Source: Rotaria socialis (taxonomy: Eukaryota > Rotifera > Eurotatoria > Philodinida > Philodinidae). Taken from it: a DNA stretch of 64,000 nt. The stretch spans positions 41,990 through 105,989 of the forward strand of contig CAJNYU010001819.1 in the NCBI GenBank assembly GCA_905331475.1. The letters run 5' to 3'. The notes beneath the pieces were generated by a model. The model was not told where the DNA came from. It worked only from the letters and a program-made list of their open reading frames with translations, and made no database searches. Below, piece after piece: positions 38,206-50,338 of this stretch; the first letter of the stretch is position 1, and each line of letters begins with the position of its first letter. Position numbers and translations under genes: made by a program.

Positions 38206-40334
38206 ATGGCACACTCTCGCTCACCGATGACAGCATCCTATCGTCGCGATCGATCGTATTCATCAAATAATAACGATGGCCATGAAGAAAATGGTTGTCG
38301 TGTTCACGTTGCTGATCTGTCAATAAAATGTACAAAACATGAAATCGAAAAAGCATTCGAAAAATGGCCTTTAATTGAAATATGGCATGCACATGCCTCA
38401 TGCTTTGCATTTGTAGTTCTACGTCAGCGCGAAGACGCACAACAAGCCATTAGCGAATTAGACGGCCGGTAAATATTCGTCATGATTTTATTTATTTGTA
38501 TGAAATTGATTTAGATATATTGGTGATGCACGAGTTCGAGTTTCTTTAGCTCGACCACGTGCACGCGGCGCACAAAGAAATTTTGATCCAAACATGTATG
38601 TAAACCTATAAGAAAATAGCAGTATAAATCGTATTACCATTCCAAAATTTTAAAAATATGCTGTAAATTTCTATCATTTATTGAAAGTAACTCGACTGTT
38701 GCTAGGATATATACAGAACAAATATTCATTGTTAAAAATTAAGATTTTACAAAACAAACAAAGGAAAAAAGAAAGAAAGTTAAATAACAATATAGTTATG
38801 ATTCTTTTTTTCATGTTTTTGAATAAACGTACGAGTCGATCGTGCATAGTTGAACTCTAATGAGAAGAGATGATTTACACTATTTCAAGAGTGAAAATTT
38901 ATTTTGTCTCCATCTTTCCTATTTGTACTGAAAAAATAACTGAATCTTATCGTGTCCTCACAGAGGTTTTTTTAGTAAGATTTCTTGATATTATCGATGT
39001 ATATTAGTATTGTATCTACCAGCTTAGATTAAGTATAAAAAGAAACTAGTGGACCATGTCGACACATCGTAATAGACAAAAACTACTTGTTTAACAATCT
39101 TTACATTGTGCTTTTCACGTCGTCAACGATGAGCTTGATTGATCAGTAGATGAATAGAAAAGAACGTTTTTTTTCTATTTTAAGGCGTTGTTATCAATGC
39201 GGTTCGCGTGGTCATTTTAGTCGAGATTGTGGTAATGATCAACGAAATCATAATAAAAATGGCAATGAATATCGGTAAGTTTTCTATTGAAAAATGATGA
39301 TTATGGTTAACGAAATTATCCTAGAGTAGATATCCATTGGAGAGAATTGGGCAATATGGGATGAATATTTAAAATTGATATCCCATTGGAATATGAGATC
39401 AAGGTAAATCGTTGAGAATTTTCATGACGAAATATCTCATTGTCTATTAAAAATGATTCATTGTTGTATTTCTTTAGATCTGACTCAGATCGTCGTCGTG
39501 AACTATCGCCACGTCCTCAAGTTATTCGAGACTATCGCAGTTATAGGTAAATCGAATTCAAATATTGATCATTAAGTATTCGACTTTTCTTTTTCTCTAG
39601 TCCTCGTGAAGCATCACCACCGTCTCGTGAAAATCGATACGGTTATTATACAAGGTAGGTAAATATGAACCGGCATTGATCAGTTAAAACCCTATTGGAT
39701 GTTGTAATCATTCGATAGATCAAGACAAAAAGCCTGCCCCGTTCACTGATTTTATGGGTCGAATATTCTCCTATTTTAAGTTCTACGAAATCTGTAGACC
39801 AATCAGTGGATTTTCTTGCAGAGTAAGCGAGTCTCTCAGCACGCATATTCGTCGAGCGGAAGTTATGATGAAAACAGAGCTTATGGTAATAATGAGAAAG
39901 AATTAGTACGACCAATGAAAACGCGAATAGTAACGATCAGAATGAATTGAGCGTGACACCAATAATAAACTTACATATGACAGAAAGAAAGAATATAGGT
40001 GACCAATTTTACTATAGCGCCGAACTCTCCTCGGTCAGCACATATGTTGTAAAATTTATTCGACTTTTTTCTCTTATAATTAAATAAAGTGAATTCTCGT
40101 TCGTATAGCGATTTGATCAATCGTTACTTTGCTTCCATGAAAATTTTCAAGTAGAGTCAGATGTTCCTATTCTTTTGTCCAAGTGCTTTCATTCATTATG
40201 CAATCGCTTCATATCGAAAAGAACGCATAGATTATAATTTAGTTTACTGGTTTCTTTTAAAATTAACATTCAGCTTATATAATACAACTTTTTCTTTTAG
40301 TCCACCACGATTGCGATTCTCAAAGCAAAAATGA
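38206..40334 (+). CDS. SRSF7-like SR splicing factor, copy A (196 aa)
   Basis: Six exons: 38206-38468, 38515-38595, 39185-39274, 39478-39546, 39601-39654, 40301-40334. All junctions are in phase 2, and the total is 591 nt. An RNA-recognition motif lies at about residues 31-103 (RNP2 VHVADL; RNP1-like SCFAFVVLR). A basic linker ARPRARGAQ follows, then one CCHC zinc knuckle C117-x2-C120-x4-H125-x4-C130. The C-terminus is short and Arg/Ser/Tyr-rich rather than a long RS domain. RRM plus one knuckle is the SRSF7/9G8 (plant RSZ) layout: a pre-mRNA splicing regulator and export adaptor. RNP1 has SC where family members usually have PG. The last intron (646 bp) is by far the longest, and the final exon is 34 nt. 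A close paralogue follows 190 bp downstream. Confidence 0.88.
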
Positions 40335-40524
40335 ATCTCTATCAATGAACAAATCATTTGTTGCATCTAACTGTTATGTTTCTCTTCTCTATTTGTGCGT
40401 TTGTGTAGATCTTTATTCGACTTTGGCTGATTTTTGTTTGTTTCTGCTTCTGTTCGATACCTAACTAAATCTACCATTGTATTTGTTTCAGTATTATTTA
40501 TTTTCGTTTGTTGTCTCATTGAAA

Positions 40525-41670
40525 ATGCCACGATCAAGAAGTGCAACACCCTCATCACGACGTTCTCGTTCGCCTCTATCGGATCATGATAGTGACAGTG
40601 AACGAGCCAATGAATATCGCGTTCATATAGCTGAATTGACGCCGGGTGTTCAAGAAAGCGAAGTACGTAAAATGTTTCAACGTTACGGTACACTTTTGGA
40701 TGTTTGGGTTGCGAGTGCATCGTGCTTTGCATTTGTTGTCTATAAACTCAAGGAAGAAGCTCAAAAAGCAATCGATCATATGGATGGAAGGTATGATATG
40801 ACGTAGAAATAATAGATAAATGTAAACAAGACAATTGTTATTGGATTAAGATCATTTGGAAATAATCGTTTAAAGGTAACATGGGCAAGACCACGAGCTC
40901 GAAACCGTGCTCCACGTCATGATCCAAATATGCGTTGCTATAAATGTGGACAACGAGGACATTTCAGGTAGGTGTTTTTAAAGAAGGAATCGAAGCCGAA
41001 ATATTTGTTACTGCCATTTTAATTTAGTCGTGAATGTGATGGTCAAACGACAGATAGACGTCCATCGCGTCGTCGTGACAATGACTACGATCAATTCTCA
41101 TCATCAAGCTATAGACAGTACTCGAGGTATAGTTGGTTACTAATATTGAATCACATCAAATCTATATAATTTGGTCCATAATATATATATATATATATAA
41201 ATATAACTGGTGTTACGTAATATATCTTTCTGGATATGTAACAATTTCTGGAGACTGTTGATATATAGGATAGTTAAGAAAGAAAGAAAACGAAATTCGA
41301 AGTATCTATGCATGATTGCATGATGTAGGCTGTATATATATATATATATATAAAAGAATACTTTTCTGGGAATTGGTTGTTCTGGGCGCTAATTCATGTT
41401 TTGGGAAAACGATCTATAAATGATGACGATGGTATTGGATTCATCTGGAACTTTAGGTCTCGTTCACCGTTTCCATCACCTGCAATGCCGCCATCATCCT
41501 ATTTTCGTCATGGAATGCCAATGTATTCGTCGTTGTCGCGACGCTATGATCCTACTATGGATGGATATTTTCCACATCAAGAACGATCAAATGGTCATGA
41601 TTATCGTTATCGAGATCGTGGTACACGATTAACACCACCATCGGCACGAGCCAGATATAATCGCCGGTAA
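40525..41670 (+). CDS. SRSF7-like SR splicing factor, copy B (231 aa)
   Basis: Four exons: 40525-40790, 40851-40967, 41028-41126, 41457-41670 (696 nt). The N-terminus is Arg/Ser-rich (SRSATPSSRRSRSP). The RRM is at about residues 33-104 (RNP2 VHIAEL; RNP1-like SCFAFVVYK). The zinc knuckle is C118-x2-C121-x4-H126-x4-C131. The C-terminal half is rich in Arg, Ser, Tyr, Pro and Met. The first intron sits at the same place as in copy A (after DGR), but copy A's intron before the knuckle is missing and an intron instead splits the knuckle's serine 128. The genes are therefore an old tandem duplication. An AG acceptor-like site (TTTGTTTCAG, ending 40490) lies 34 nt before the start. Intron 3 contains two (TA)n runs. 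Confidence 0.88.
41183..41198. repeat. (TA)n microsatellite in SR copy B intron 3
   Basis: A run of TA units; a second run lies at about 41334-41352 in the same intron. Confidence 0.85.
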
Positions 41671-42318
41671 ACAAAAGTTAAAAAATGAATGAATCACTTT
41701 ACTTTATTTTTTCTACTTCAACTCCATGGACAGATGAACAATGGTGAAACAGTGAATTGTTCGTTTTTATATTACGAAAAACTTCGTAAGTTCTGGTAAT
41801 TTTAAAAAACGGTTGTTTTCAGTTGATTATAGTAAATTTAGAAAATGGACACACATGAACAATATTCATATACGTTAAATGTGATACTATTACCCTTGGA
41901 ATTCTCTTTCTCTCTCCCTCGTTTGTTTTTCTTTATTATAAACATGTTTCTATTGTGTTTTGTTCTCTCTAATTAATTTTAATATCAGTATTTGTTTTGT
42001 ACTTCTTTTTAAATTCTATAATCTTTTTACTCAGCCTTGAAGAATGTTTTCTCTTTTGTGCATTGATGTCAAATCGTAAATGTTGTGGTCTTTCATGCAT
42101 TGTGATCGATTTCTGCTGACGATATTATTATAAATGAAACGAACAAAATCATTTTATCATTAGAAGCGTTGGGTCGATCTGCGTGTGCTTATGTTTTAAT
42201 GTTGAAATAATTTCCAATTATAAGATTTCGTTTTTGTTTGTGAACAGTGAAAAGAAAATTTAGAAAAAAATATCTTGTGATAAATTTTTGCCATTTAAAT
42301 ATTCAGATAACGAACACC
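41671..42318. other. Intergenic, SR copy B to the reductase gene
   Basis: AT-rich non-coding sequence. An AG acceptor-like site (AATATTCAG, ending 42306) sits 12 nt before the reductase start. Nothing else was recognised. Confidence 0.5.
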
Positions 42319-44708
42319 ATGTCCGCAAGTACCGAAGTTAGTGCCATCGCTGAATTTTTTAAAAGAAAATCAATATTTATAACTGGCGCTACTGGATTTA
42401 TTGGAAAGCAACTAGTCGAAAAACTTATTCGGTCATGTCCAGGTAGAAATCTTTCAACATATCGGAACTTCTATAAAGACTTTCTTCTTCTAAATTAAGA
42501 CCTTGAACACATTTATCTTCTCGTTCGACCAAAACGTGGTCGCGCTGTCAGCGAGCGACTAAAAGAATTATTGAGTAGTCCTGTAAGTAGTTTATTTTTT
42601 AAAATTAACTCAAGAAAATTCATTAGATAAGATTTATAGTTATTCAATGTCGCTCGAGCTGCTAATCCAAATTTCGAATCAAAGATACTTGCTCTACAAG
42701 GTGATATACTCGATCCAAATCTTGGTCTCAATGCACACGATGAACAAACGTTAATCGAAAATTGTCATATTGTGTTCCATTCGGCGGCTACTGTTCGCTT
42801 TCACGAACCGCTTCGGTATGGCAGAAAGAAAATTTTCCCGCGATGAAATATAATACTGTTTTCTTTTCTAGATTAGCTGTTCAAATGAATGTGGCATCCG
42901 TTGTAAAAATACTGGCGTTGTGTCACAAGATGAAAAAATTACAAGTAAACATAAAAAGACCGTAACGTATCGGATAGAGTCCGGGGGGCTCTGGCACAGA
43001 AGCGCATTACGAAAGCCCGAGAGCGTTTTAATCCACATAGAAAACCACTAAAATTAGAACTGGGCTTCCTCGATAGAAAAATGATGGAGTAAAAAGATCT
43101 AAAATTTCCTTTTTTTTTAGTCTGTCGTTCACGTATCAACAGCTTATGCTAATTGCAATCGTAATAATGTTTCCGAGATGATCTATCCGCCACCTATTCA
43201 ACCGTCAAAACTATTAGATGCTTGTGAATGGATGGATGATCAAGTATTAGATGCTCTAACAAATAAACTTATTAGTGATAGACCTAATACGTATACGTTT
43301 ACAAAAGCACTTGCGGAATACGTTGTATCACAAGATGCAAAAGAACTTCCATTAGCTATAATACGTCCGTCGATTGTTGGATGTACATGGCGGGAACCAA
43401 TGCCAGTAGGTTTCATGGAAAATTGTTTTTTTAGTAGAAAATATCCATTTTACAACTGTCAATAGGGTTGGGTTGATAATTACAATGGTGCTACTGGAAT
43501 AATTGTTGCGGTAAGACAAGTTGTATGTCTAAAATATAAATAGTGTTTTGTAATGTTTAGGCAAGCAAAGGACTACTCCGAACAATGATAGGAAGTGGTC
43601 AAGCCATGGCTGATATTATTCCAGTTGATATTTGCGTAAACATGATGATTGCTGTAGCATGGCATACAGCAATAAAACAGTAAGAACTGAATTGTTTCTC
43701 AATACTTTTTTTCTTTTTTGTTTTCTTTCTTTTAGCCCGAAAACAATTCCAGTATATCATTGTTGTACTGGTCATTTGGGTTCGTTAACGTGGGGTAAAA
43801 TTACGGAAATTGGTCTAGGTCATCTTGAACATATATCTATGGAGAATGCTATTAGCTATCCGCATTTACAATTTACTGAAAATAGGTTATTTGAAAATTA
43901 GAAGAAAAAACAAAACAAGCATCTTTATCTAAAAATTTCATTTGAATAGATTTCGATATTTTTATCTTCGATTCGTCAGAGAAATACTTCCTGCATTTGT
44001 ACTTGATGGTTATATGCGTTTAATTGGTCGAAAACCAATGTAGGATATACAGCGAGAAAATTCTCTAAGATCATTCTTTTTCTTTTTCTTTAGGTTTATT
44101 AAAATCTGTGATAAAATTTATAAAAATGTTCGTACAATTGATTTTTTTACTTTGCATTCATGGATCTTTCCAATTGATAATGGTATTCTTTTACAAGGTG
44201 AAATGAGCGATTTCGATCGACAAGTAAGTTGCTACACAGTTTGCAAGACATGGTGGCGTCTTCCTTGATTGATAGACCGTTTAATCGGAAGTCAATACTA
44301 TTGAAAATACTTGTGCGTATTTGACATCATAGTAATCTTATTCTGTTCTCCTCCTTCAGGCATTTAATTTTGATGTATCGGATCTTGATTGGTCTCAATA
44401 CTGGCATATCTATTGCTTGGGTACAAAGCAATATTTACTCCGTGAAGATCTCGCTCATATGCCGAAATGTCGTAAACGTAATATAAGGTAGGCTTGTGCT
44501 GTTTTTGTTGTATTAACTCTTAGTTTTCTGTTTCCTGTTTAGATTAAGACGTTTACACAATTTTTTGTGGTTTGGCCTGGTCGCTGTGATAGCTAAACTT
44601 GTCTTATTTAGATCGATCAAATTTCATCGAATATTAATTGTTTTTCTTCGTTTAACTCTTTCCACTCTGTCGGCAATTACTGCAAAACTTGGTTTTTATA
44701 GAAAATAA
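42319..44708 (+). CDS. Fatty acyl-CoA reductase (522 aa)
   Basis: Twelve exons: 42319-42442, 42500-42582, 42640-42815, 42872-42944, 43121-43405, 43466-43510, 43561-43679, 43736-43885, 43950-44039, 44094-44223, 44360-44487, 44543-44708 (1569 nt; phases close). The enzyme reduces long-chain acyl-CoA to primary alcohol with NADPH for wax or ether-lipid synthesis, usually on peroxisome or ER membranes. The NAD(P)-binding Rossmann signature TGATGFIG is at residues 22-29. LVRPKRGR follows, then [14 protein letters not shown] and HVSTAYANC. The catalytic Y-x3-K pair is Y210/K214, followed by IIRPSIV. The C-terminal FAR domain includes [14 protein letters not shown]. The last exon holds hydrophobic segments that could anchor it in the membrane. 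The length equals the usual 500-525 residues. No breaks are seen. Which FAR paralogue it is cannot be decided. Confidence 0.95.
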
Positions 44709-44873
44709 GATTAAATCAAATTTGTGATGTGTTTTTTTATCGAAATACATACATGACAAAACAAAAAAGAAGATACATCTGTAAGACAAATCTAATAGAA
44801 CAAAACAGGCACACACATGCATGAAATCATCTAGATAAATCTATTTCAACAAACAAGACATTTTTATAAAAAA

Positions 44874-45766
44874 TCAATTTTTTTGGAATAATGTTTGAAA
44901 CTTTTGTTTCATCGTTGTTTCGGATATTGAGAATAATTTTTCTTGTTTAATTTTGCATGAATTTGCTATGGAACAATCATAAATAGGTTGCGGGTGAATT
45001 ATTTTCGATGATATAAGAGAACAATTTGCAGACGATAGAGGAACTAGACAATCGTTGTCATTGATTGATTTACTGGATACATGATCTTCTTTGTAATCAA
45101 ATAATTTTTCTAATATCACAGGCATATTAAGATTTCGTTTTAATGGTACAATGGAATCATTTTTTCTTATACGATGATGTCGACGTTTTTTCATCGGAGA
45201 AAAACGTCGTTTGAGTTCATTACTGGTTAAAATTTTTGAATGATGAAAAAGTTCAGAAAATGAACGATTCGTTGATGGTGGAATATTTGATCGAGGCGGT
45301 GTCGAATAGCCTTTAAAAACAAAATTATAATTCAATCTTATTGCTATTAAGAGAGAGAATAGAAGTCCGTAGGTATCCTTCACCGCGCATACAATAGAGT
45401 CATCATAATAATTAGACAGCTAGAGGTGGTGACCATAACGTTGATTTGCATGAGCTTGATTGACCTATCATTACTACTAAAAGGTTAAGAATGTAACGGA
45501 AGTAACATCTAGAGTTGTAGAACACGGCTTCGACTAACTATTTCACTCTTAGTCAGTGCACTCAGACGTCAAAAATCATAGATTTGATTATTATCTTTCT
45601 ATTAATTGAATTTTTTTTACCAGATCAATTCTTTTACATGACCTTATGCTGATAATCGTACAATACTTTTTTTGCCTTTTGAGATAAATTTTGTTTCATA
45701 CTAACCTTGAATAGAAGATTGATTTGTCTCGAACGAATGAAGAGACGAAGTTTCCATAAGGGACAT
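44874..45766 (-). CDS. Small Ser/Arg-rich protein of unknown function (165 aa)
   Basis: Two exons on the minus strand: 45766-45706 (start ATG, 20 codons plus one base) and 45310-44874. The split codon G|GC gives SSIQ-G-YSTPPRSN and closes the phase. The protein is rich in Ser, Asn and Lys, with a basic patch RRFSPMKKRRHHRIRK around residues 56-75 that could be a nuclear signal. It also has Ser-Pro/Thr-Pro sites (STPPR, RFSPM), and the C-terminus is helical (ETTMKQKFQTLFQKN). No known domain was recognised. It is convergent with the reductase gene, whose stop is 166 bp away. Confidence 0.6.
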
Positions 45767-46487
45767 TGTGGAAATTTTAACTAGCTAAATATTTAGTGAG
45801 AATTTTAACAAAAGAAAAGTTAACCGTTGATTTGAATTGTTTTTCGTCTCCACGTGTGTTGTTCACTTCGATCTACAGATGATCGGTGAATCACAAACTT
45901 CGCGTCGTCGATCCCGTTAGTGGAAGAACTGGAAAAAAAAACGAAATCGTTTCTCATTTAAATTTTAATAGAAATTCAATATACAAATTAAACAAGATAA
46001 AAAGTTTCATGTTCCGATAAAAACTGCCCTCTATCAGGAAAGATTAATGTTGAACTTCATTAAATAATCTTTTTTTTTCTGCTGAGAGAAATATATCTTG
46101 CTTAAGTATTTTTATGAATAGAGATTTCAGTAACTTCAGATTTTGTATCAACTTTCAGTGTGAATACCAGTTATTTTAATTCAGCTGTATGAACTAACTC
46201 TAGTAAAAGCGAGAATGAAAATTTGCTTTATAGAAATTTTCGAAAGTGTTGATCTATACGAGAGTTGAGTTGCTCTTCCTAAACTACTGGTTTTCGTGTA
46301 GACAGACGCCATCTGTGAAATAAATAGAGGAGATGTGATTTGTTGAAAAAACTCGCAAAAACTATGGATGGGATAAATTGTCCAAGGTTCTCGTTGTCGT
46401 TGTAAAAAGAAACAGGAAAGAAAAAAAATAAGCAAAAATACTAGCTACAATTAGTTTTTTAGTATTGTGGTTCAGGTATTTTTTTTC
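45767..46487. other. Divergent intergenic region before the LUC7-like gene
   Basis: It lies between the minus-strand small gene and the plus-strand LUC7-like gene, so it is a likely bidirectional promoter region. A TGGTTCAG acceptor-like site ends at 46475, 12 nt before the LUC7-like start. No gene was recognised. Confidence 0.45.
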
Positions 46488-49400
46488 ATGGCTCTAGCAG
46501 CGCAGCAGTCATTACTAGATGAATTAATGGGCAAAGGGCGAAATGCAGCGAAAGGTGAAAAAGTTCATAAATATCGTTTCGATGATCCAAATGTATGAAT
46601 TCCACTTCTATAAATCCTATGTTACACATATATATATGTATGAATCTTTGGATTTTGTTTATTTTAGGTTTGTAAATATATGTTAGTTGACTTTTGTCCA
46701 CACGATTTATTTGTTAATACTCGACAAGATCTTGGTAAATAAAAACGAATATTTGTTCCTATTTTGTTTTCTAACAAGTTCTTTTTTCTAGGACCCTGTG
46801 ATAAAATTCATGATATTAGTCTTCAACAAGAGTATGTAAAATGATAATTTTGTTCAGAAAGTGATTTATTTATTTCGCTTTATTAATTTTAGTTATCAGA
46901 AAAGTTCACGTCATGGAAAGCTTGGTTTTGAAGATGAATATGGTAAATAGTAATTTGTTTTTAAAGAATATATTTTTATTTCCTTGTAGAACGTTTTCTC
47001 AAATCATTAATATCCGATGTGGAACGACGAATAAAACGAGGACAAGAACGTCTACGCATAACTCAGGGTGATCCAAATGCTAACAACGATCCAAATAGTC
47101 AAAAGGTAAATAAACGAATTTTTTCTCCAATCATGTTCTTTAAAGTAGTCAACTGAATAAAATTGAGATTTGAGAAAGCCTAAACATTTCGCTTAGCTAA
47201 TGGGAAATAATTGATTATCAAAGATGATATTCGTACGAATCGTTCGATACATAAATACGAGGTATTTCTTTCCTATGAAAATTGGCTTGTACTACTTTTC
47301 CAAAGCAATGCTTTCTTGGCTTCTTTTTTTGCTTTCTATAAAAAGAAAATAATTTAATATTAATTTTAGAATGAAACTATCAATAAAATAAAATTTCTCG
47401 AAGAAAAAATCACCTCACATGTTTTAAAATCAGAACAACTTGGAAATGATTGTCGAATCGATGAAGCACAACAAGTTTTAAATCAATGTGAAGAAATGAG
47501 AGAAGAAAAAGCGACACTTGAAACAGTACAGATAAATAATTAATAGTTTTCGTCCATCGATTAAATTTATTCTTTTAGCAATTAGCTGAAGAACAAGCCA
47601 ATGCAGATATGAATAAAGCTATGGAAGTATGCACTGTTTGTGGATCATTTCTTATTGTTGGTGATATACAAAGTCGTTTGGATGAGCACAATAGTGGAAA
47701 ACAACATGCAGGCTACGCAAAAATTAGAGCAACACTTGACGATTTAATTGTAAGTGGATCGTAGTTGACAATTCACGGTTATTCTCGAGTCATACACACT
47801 AACTGTAAAGAATTTCTTTCGGAATTACATTTGTAAAACATTGAATTATTGTTATGCAACCAATCAAAATACATTATTTATATATAATACTTTGTAATTT
47901 TGTTATACAGAACGATAGTTAACATTTTTTCGGGACAATAACTATTTTGATAGTGTATACTGCATACCCTAGTATCGGATTATCCAGATAGTGTTGAGCG
48001 AGGAATTCTCCTGAAATATAGAGAACACCGTGAGTTATTATTGTGAGAGTGTGGCAGAAAAATGTCCTTAAATACCCCGATGCAACACGTAGAATATTTT
48101 AGCGGTGGTTGCGTTTTTTTACTGATGACCTGTATCGATCCATGTGTTCTGATATTACTCGTCAAAGGCACAACATGCGAGATCGTAAATTGATTTGTTT
48201 TTTCACAACAGAGACGTGCACAGGACATATTTTTTTTCTCCTGTCCTGTTGGCTATCTTGGTCCAGGCGGACGGCAGGACAGGACAAAAGGACCGTCCTG
48301 CCCTGTACACGTCTCTGTTTCACATCTGTAGAAATTTTCGCAGTGCATCTTCTGGTATATTTTCTTTTTTGTTTGTAATACAATATGCCAAAGTACAACG
48401 GCAGCGTTTGCACTTTCAGTACATTTTTGAGGATTTTTGAGGACAAATAAAATACTGTAGCTGTACTTTTTTTCTTTCTACCATTCGTTAGTTAAATAAA
48501 AAAGAAAAACGTCGAATGCAATCTTGCCGTACCGGTGGTCGATCGAAGAACTCATTTTACGACTGTAAGAAAATTGCACTCTAGGTCCATTCATTCGTAT
48601 CTGTTGAGTGGCTTAAGGGGCTCCTCCCTCAGAAAATCGATTTTGAGATAAGCACATATACTGAGAGCCCAAAGTGTCCTCTTTGAGATTATGTGCGATT
48701 TGTCACGTTTTGAATAGTTTTTGGCAGTGAAAATAGCGGTTTTCTGGAAGCAGTAGTAGAAATATATGGTTTTTTTTCAGAAAATTTCCTTAGTTACGGG
48801 GATGTGATATTCGTCCACAAACTGGTAGGTTTTATCTAATGAGAAACAGATACGCGTTCTGTTATATTAATTAATTAGTGGAACGTATAGTCATTTCTAC
48901 TTAAAATCCTGTGCACATGACGAAATTTCCGTATAGATGTCGTGACAGTTATAGTGAAATGAAAAATTGTTTCATCAACTTGTTTATTTGTTTTCTCAAA
49001 ATCACTTTTTTGGAGAGTTCGGAACCGAGTTCTCAGACTGTAGAAGAGTTAGCGAGCTACTTTTTTTTTAAATAAAAGAACAGACCTATATCTAGAAATG
49101 CACATACAGTTTTTTGGAAATTCGATTTCTTTGCCGAGATAACTGGATAACACTGATGTCAACAAGCGCTAAATTCCGAGTTCTTGCAGTAGAATGTCTC
49201 GGAAATCCGAACAAAATCGAATTTCGAAAAAACGGTATGTACATTTCTAGACATAGGTTTCTTCTTTTATTTAAAAAAAAAGTAGCTCTCTACGTCTTTG
49301 GCAGTTCGAGAAATCGGTACCTTATGAGAACCACCATTTTGGGGACTAATTTGTCAATAACTCTTCAAAGCAAAAACCTTATGAGCCAAAACTTTGCAAT

Positions 49401-50161
49401 AAATTGGGTTAACACAACATCCATATTGCCTAAAAATCTCAGACCAATTGGTCCACGAATAACGAAAAACGATTCCTGAGGGGGGGGAGCCCCTTAATAC
49501 AGTAGGATATTTCACGTGATCCAATAGAATAATCAAGGCCGAGTGTTGATCTACTAGCCAAAGAAAGAGAAAAAAAAACATAACGATTATTTTTCTCGCC
49601 ACTGCATCATACATAACGCTTATTTCTTAGATCGTAGGATACTGTTTGCTACGTCATGAAATGTATTAGAGATAGATCAACGACAACATATTAAGCATGC
49701 AGCGAATTCGCATATGTCTGTCGATCTATCATAGCTAATCACCAAAAATCTTTATATGCGAATTATTTTAGCAACGTAAAACACAAATGCTTGAAAAAGA
49801 CCGAACTCGGAATGTGCAGCAAAAGCCAGAACTATCGAACCGCAAACGAGTATGAACGAATTGTTCTTTTTTTTGTTCACAAAGCATTTCTTTCAATTCC
49901 GATTTTTTAGGATCGATCAGAGCCCAACGATGAAAAACCTAAACGACATAGTTCACCATCATCGTCACATCATCATCATCATCATGATAGAAGTAGTAAA
50001 CAACGAGAATCTTCCAGGTTTATATCATCAAACATTTATAAGAAAAACAAAAAAATAATTTCCTTTTTCTCATTTCAAGAGAAGACAATGATTATCATCA
50101 TCATAGATCATCACGACATGAAAATAGTTCGTCATCCAAAGAACGTCATCATCGACGATAA
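46488..50161 (+). CDS. LUC7L: LUC7-like U1 snRNP-associated splicing factor (323 aa)
   Basis: Ten exons: 46488-46592, 46668-46734, 46792-46831, 46893-46942, 46990-47105, 47370-47525, 47579-47749, 49772-49849, 49911-50017, 50080-50161 (972 nt). LUC7 proteins bind U1 snRNP and help select 5' splice sites in the nucleus. The N-terminus LLDELMGKGRN is the family's start. Zinc finger 1 (CCCH type) runs from VCKYMLVDFCPHDLF to CDKIHD. A central coiled coil (Glu/Lys/Gln-rich) follows. Zinc finger 2 is C2H2 (CTVCG ... DEHNSGKQHAGY). The C-terminus is an Arg/Ser/His-rich tail with a run of six histidines. Exon phases close throughout. Intron 7 is 2022 bp against 50-260 bp elsewhere in the gene, and carries two transposon-like elements. 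The PKA regulatory gene starts 177 bp after the stop. Confidence 0.94.
48209..48317. mobile_element. hAT-like MITE (109 bp) in the LUC7-like intron
   Basis: The ends are inverted repeats: left CAGAGACGTGCACAGGACA, right reading back CAGAGACGTGTACAGGGCA. The flanks TTTCACAA (48201-48208) and TTTCACAT (48318-48325) match in 7 of 8 bases, consistent with an aged 8-bp hAT target duplication. GTCCTG-type subrepeats fill the interior. It has no coding capacity. Confidence 0.6.
48617..49493. mobile_element. Foldback/TIR element (877 bp) in the LUC7-like intron
   Basis: The ends are inverted: left TTAAGGGGCTCCTCCCTCAG (from 48613), right reading back TTAAGGGGCTCCCCCCCCTCAG. TTAA flanks both sides (48613-48616, 49494-49497), so the target site is TTAA or TA. 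The interior is a large diverged palindrome: about 49020-49127 pairs with about 49215-49325 (shared core CTAGAAATG[CT]ACATAC next to a TTTAAATAAAAGAA tract). No transposase frame is present. It is a non-autonomous element of uncertain superfamily. Confidence 0.65.
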
Positions 50162-50338
50162 AACTTCAACGGTTTCTTTTTTTCTCGTTAACTATTGAGC
50201 AAATTAGGTCATTCCCTTCAATCATCTATGTATATAAAAAAAATTAGATAAAGAAAAACACACGAACAAAATCAATGTATACGTTTCTCTAATCGATGAG
50301 ACTTTGAAAACAAAAAACTATGATCTATACTTTTAGAT

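Noticed and set aside
49114..49479. 121-codon open frame inside the foldback element
   Set aside because: Crosses the palindrome centre, lacks transposase motifs, and reads through inverted-repeat arms.
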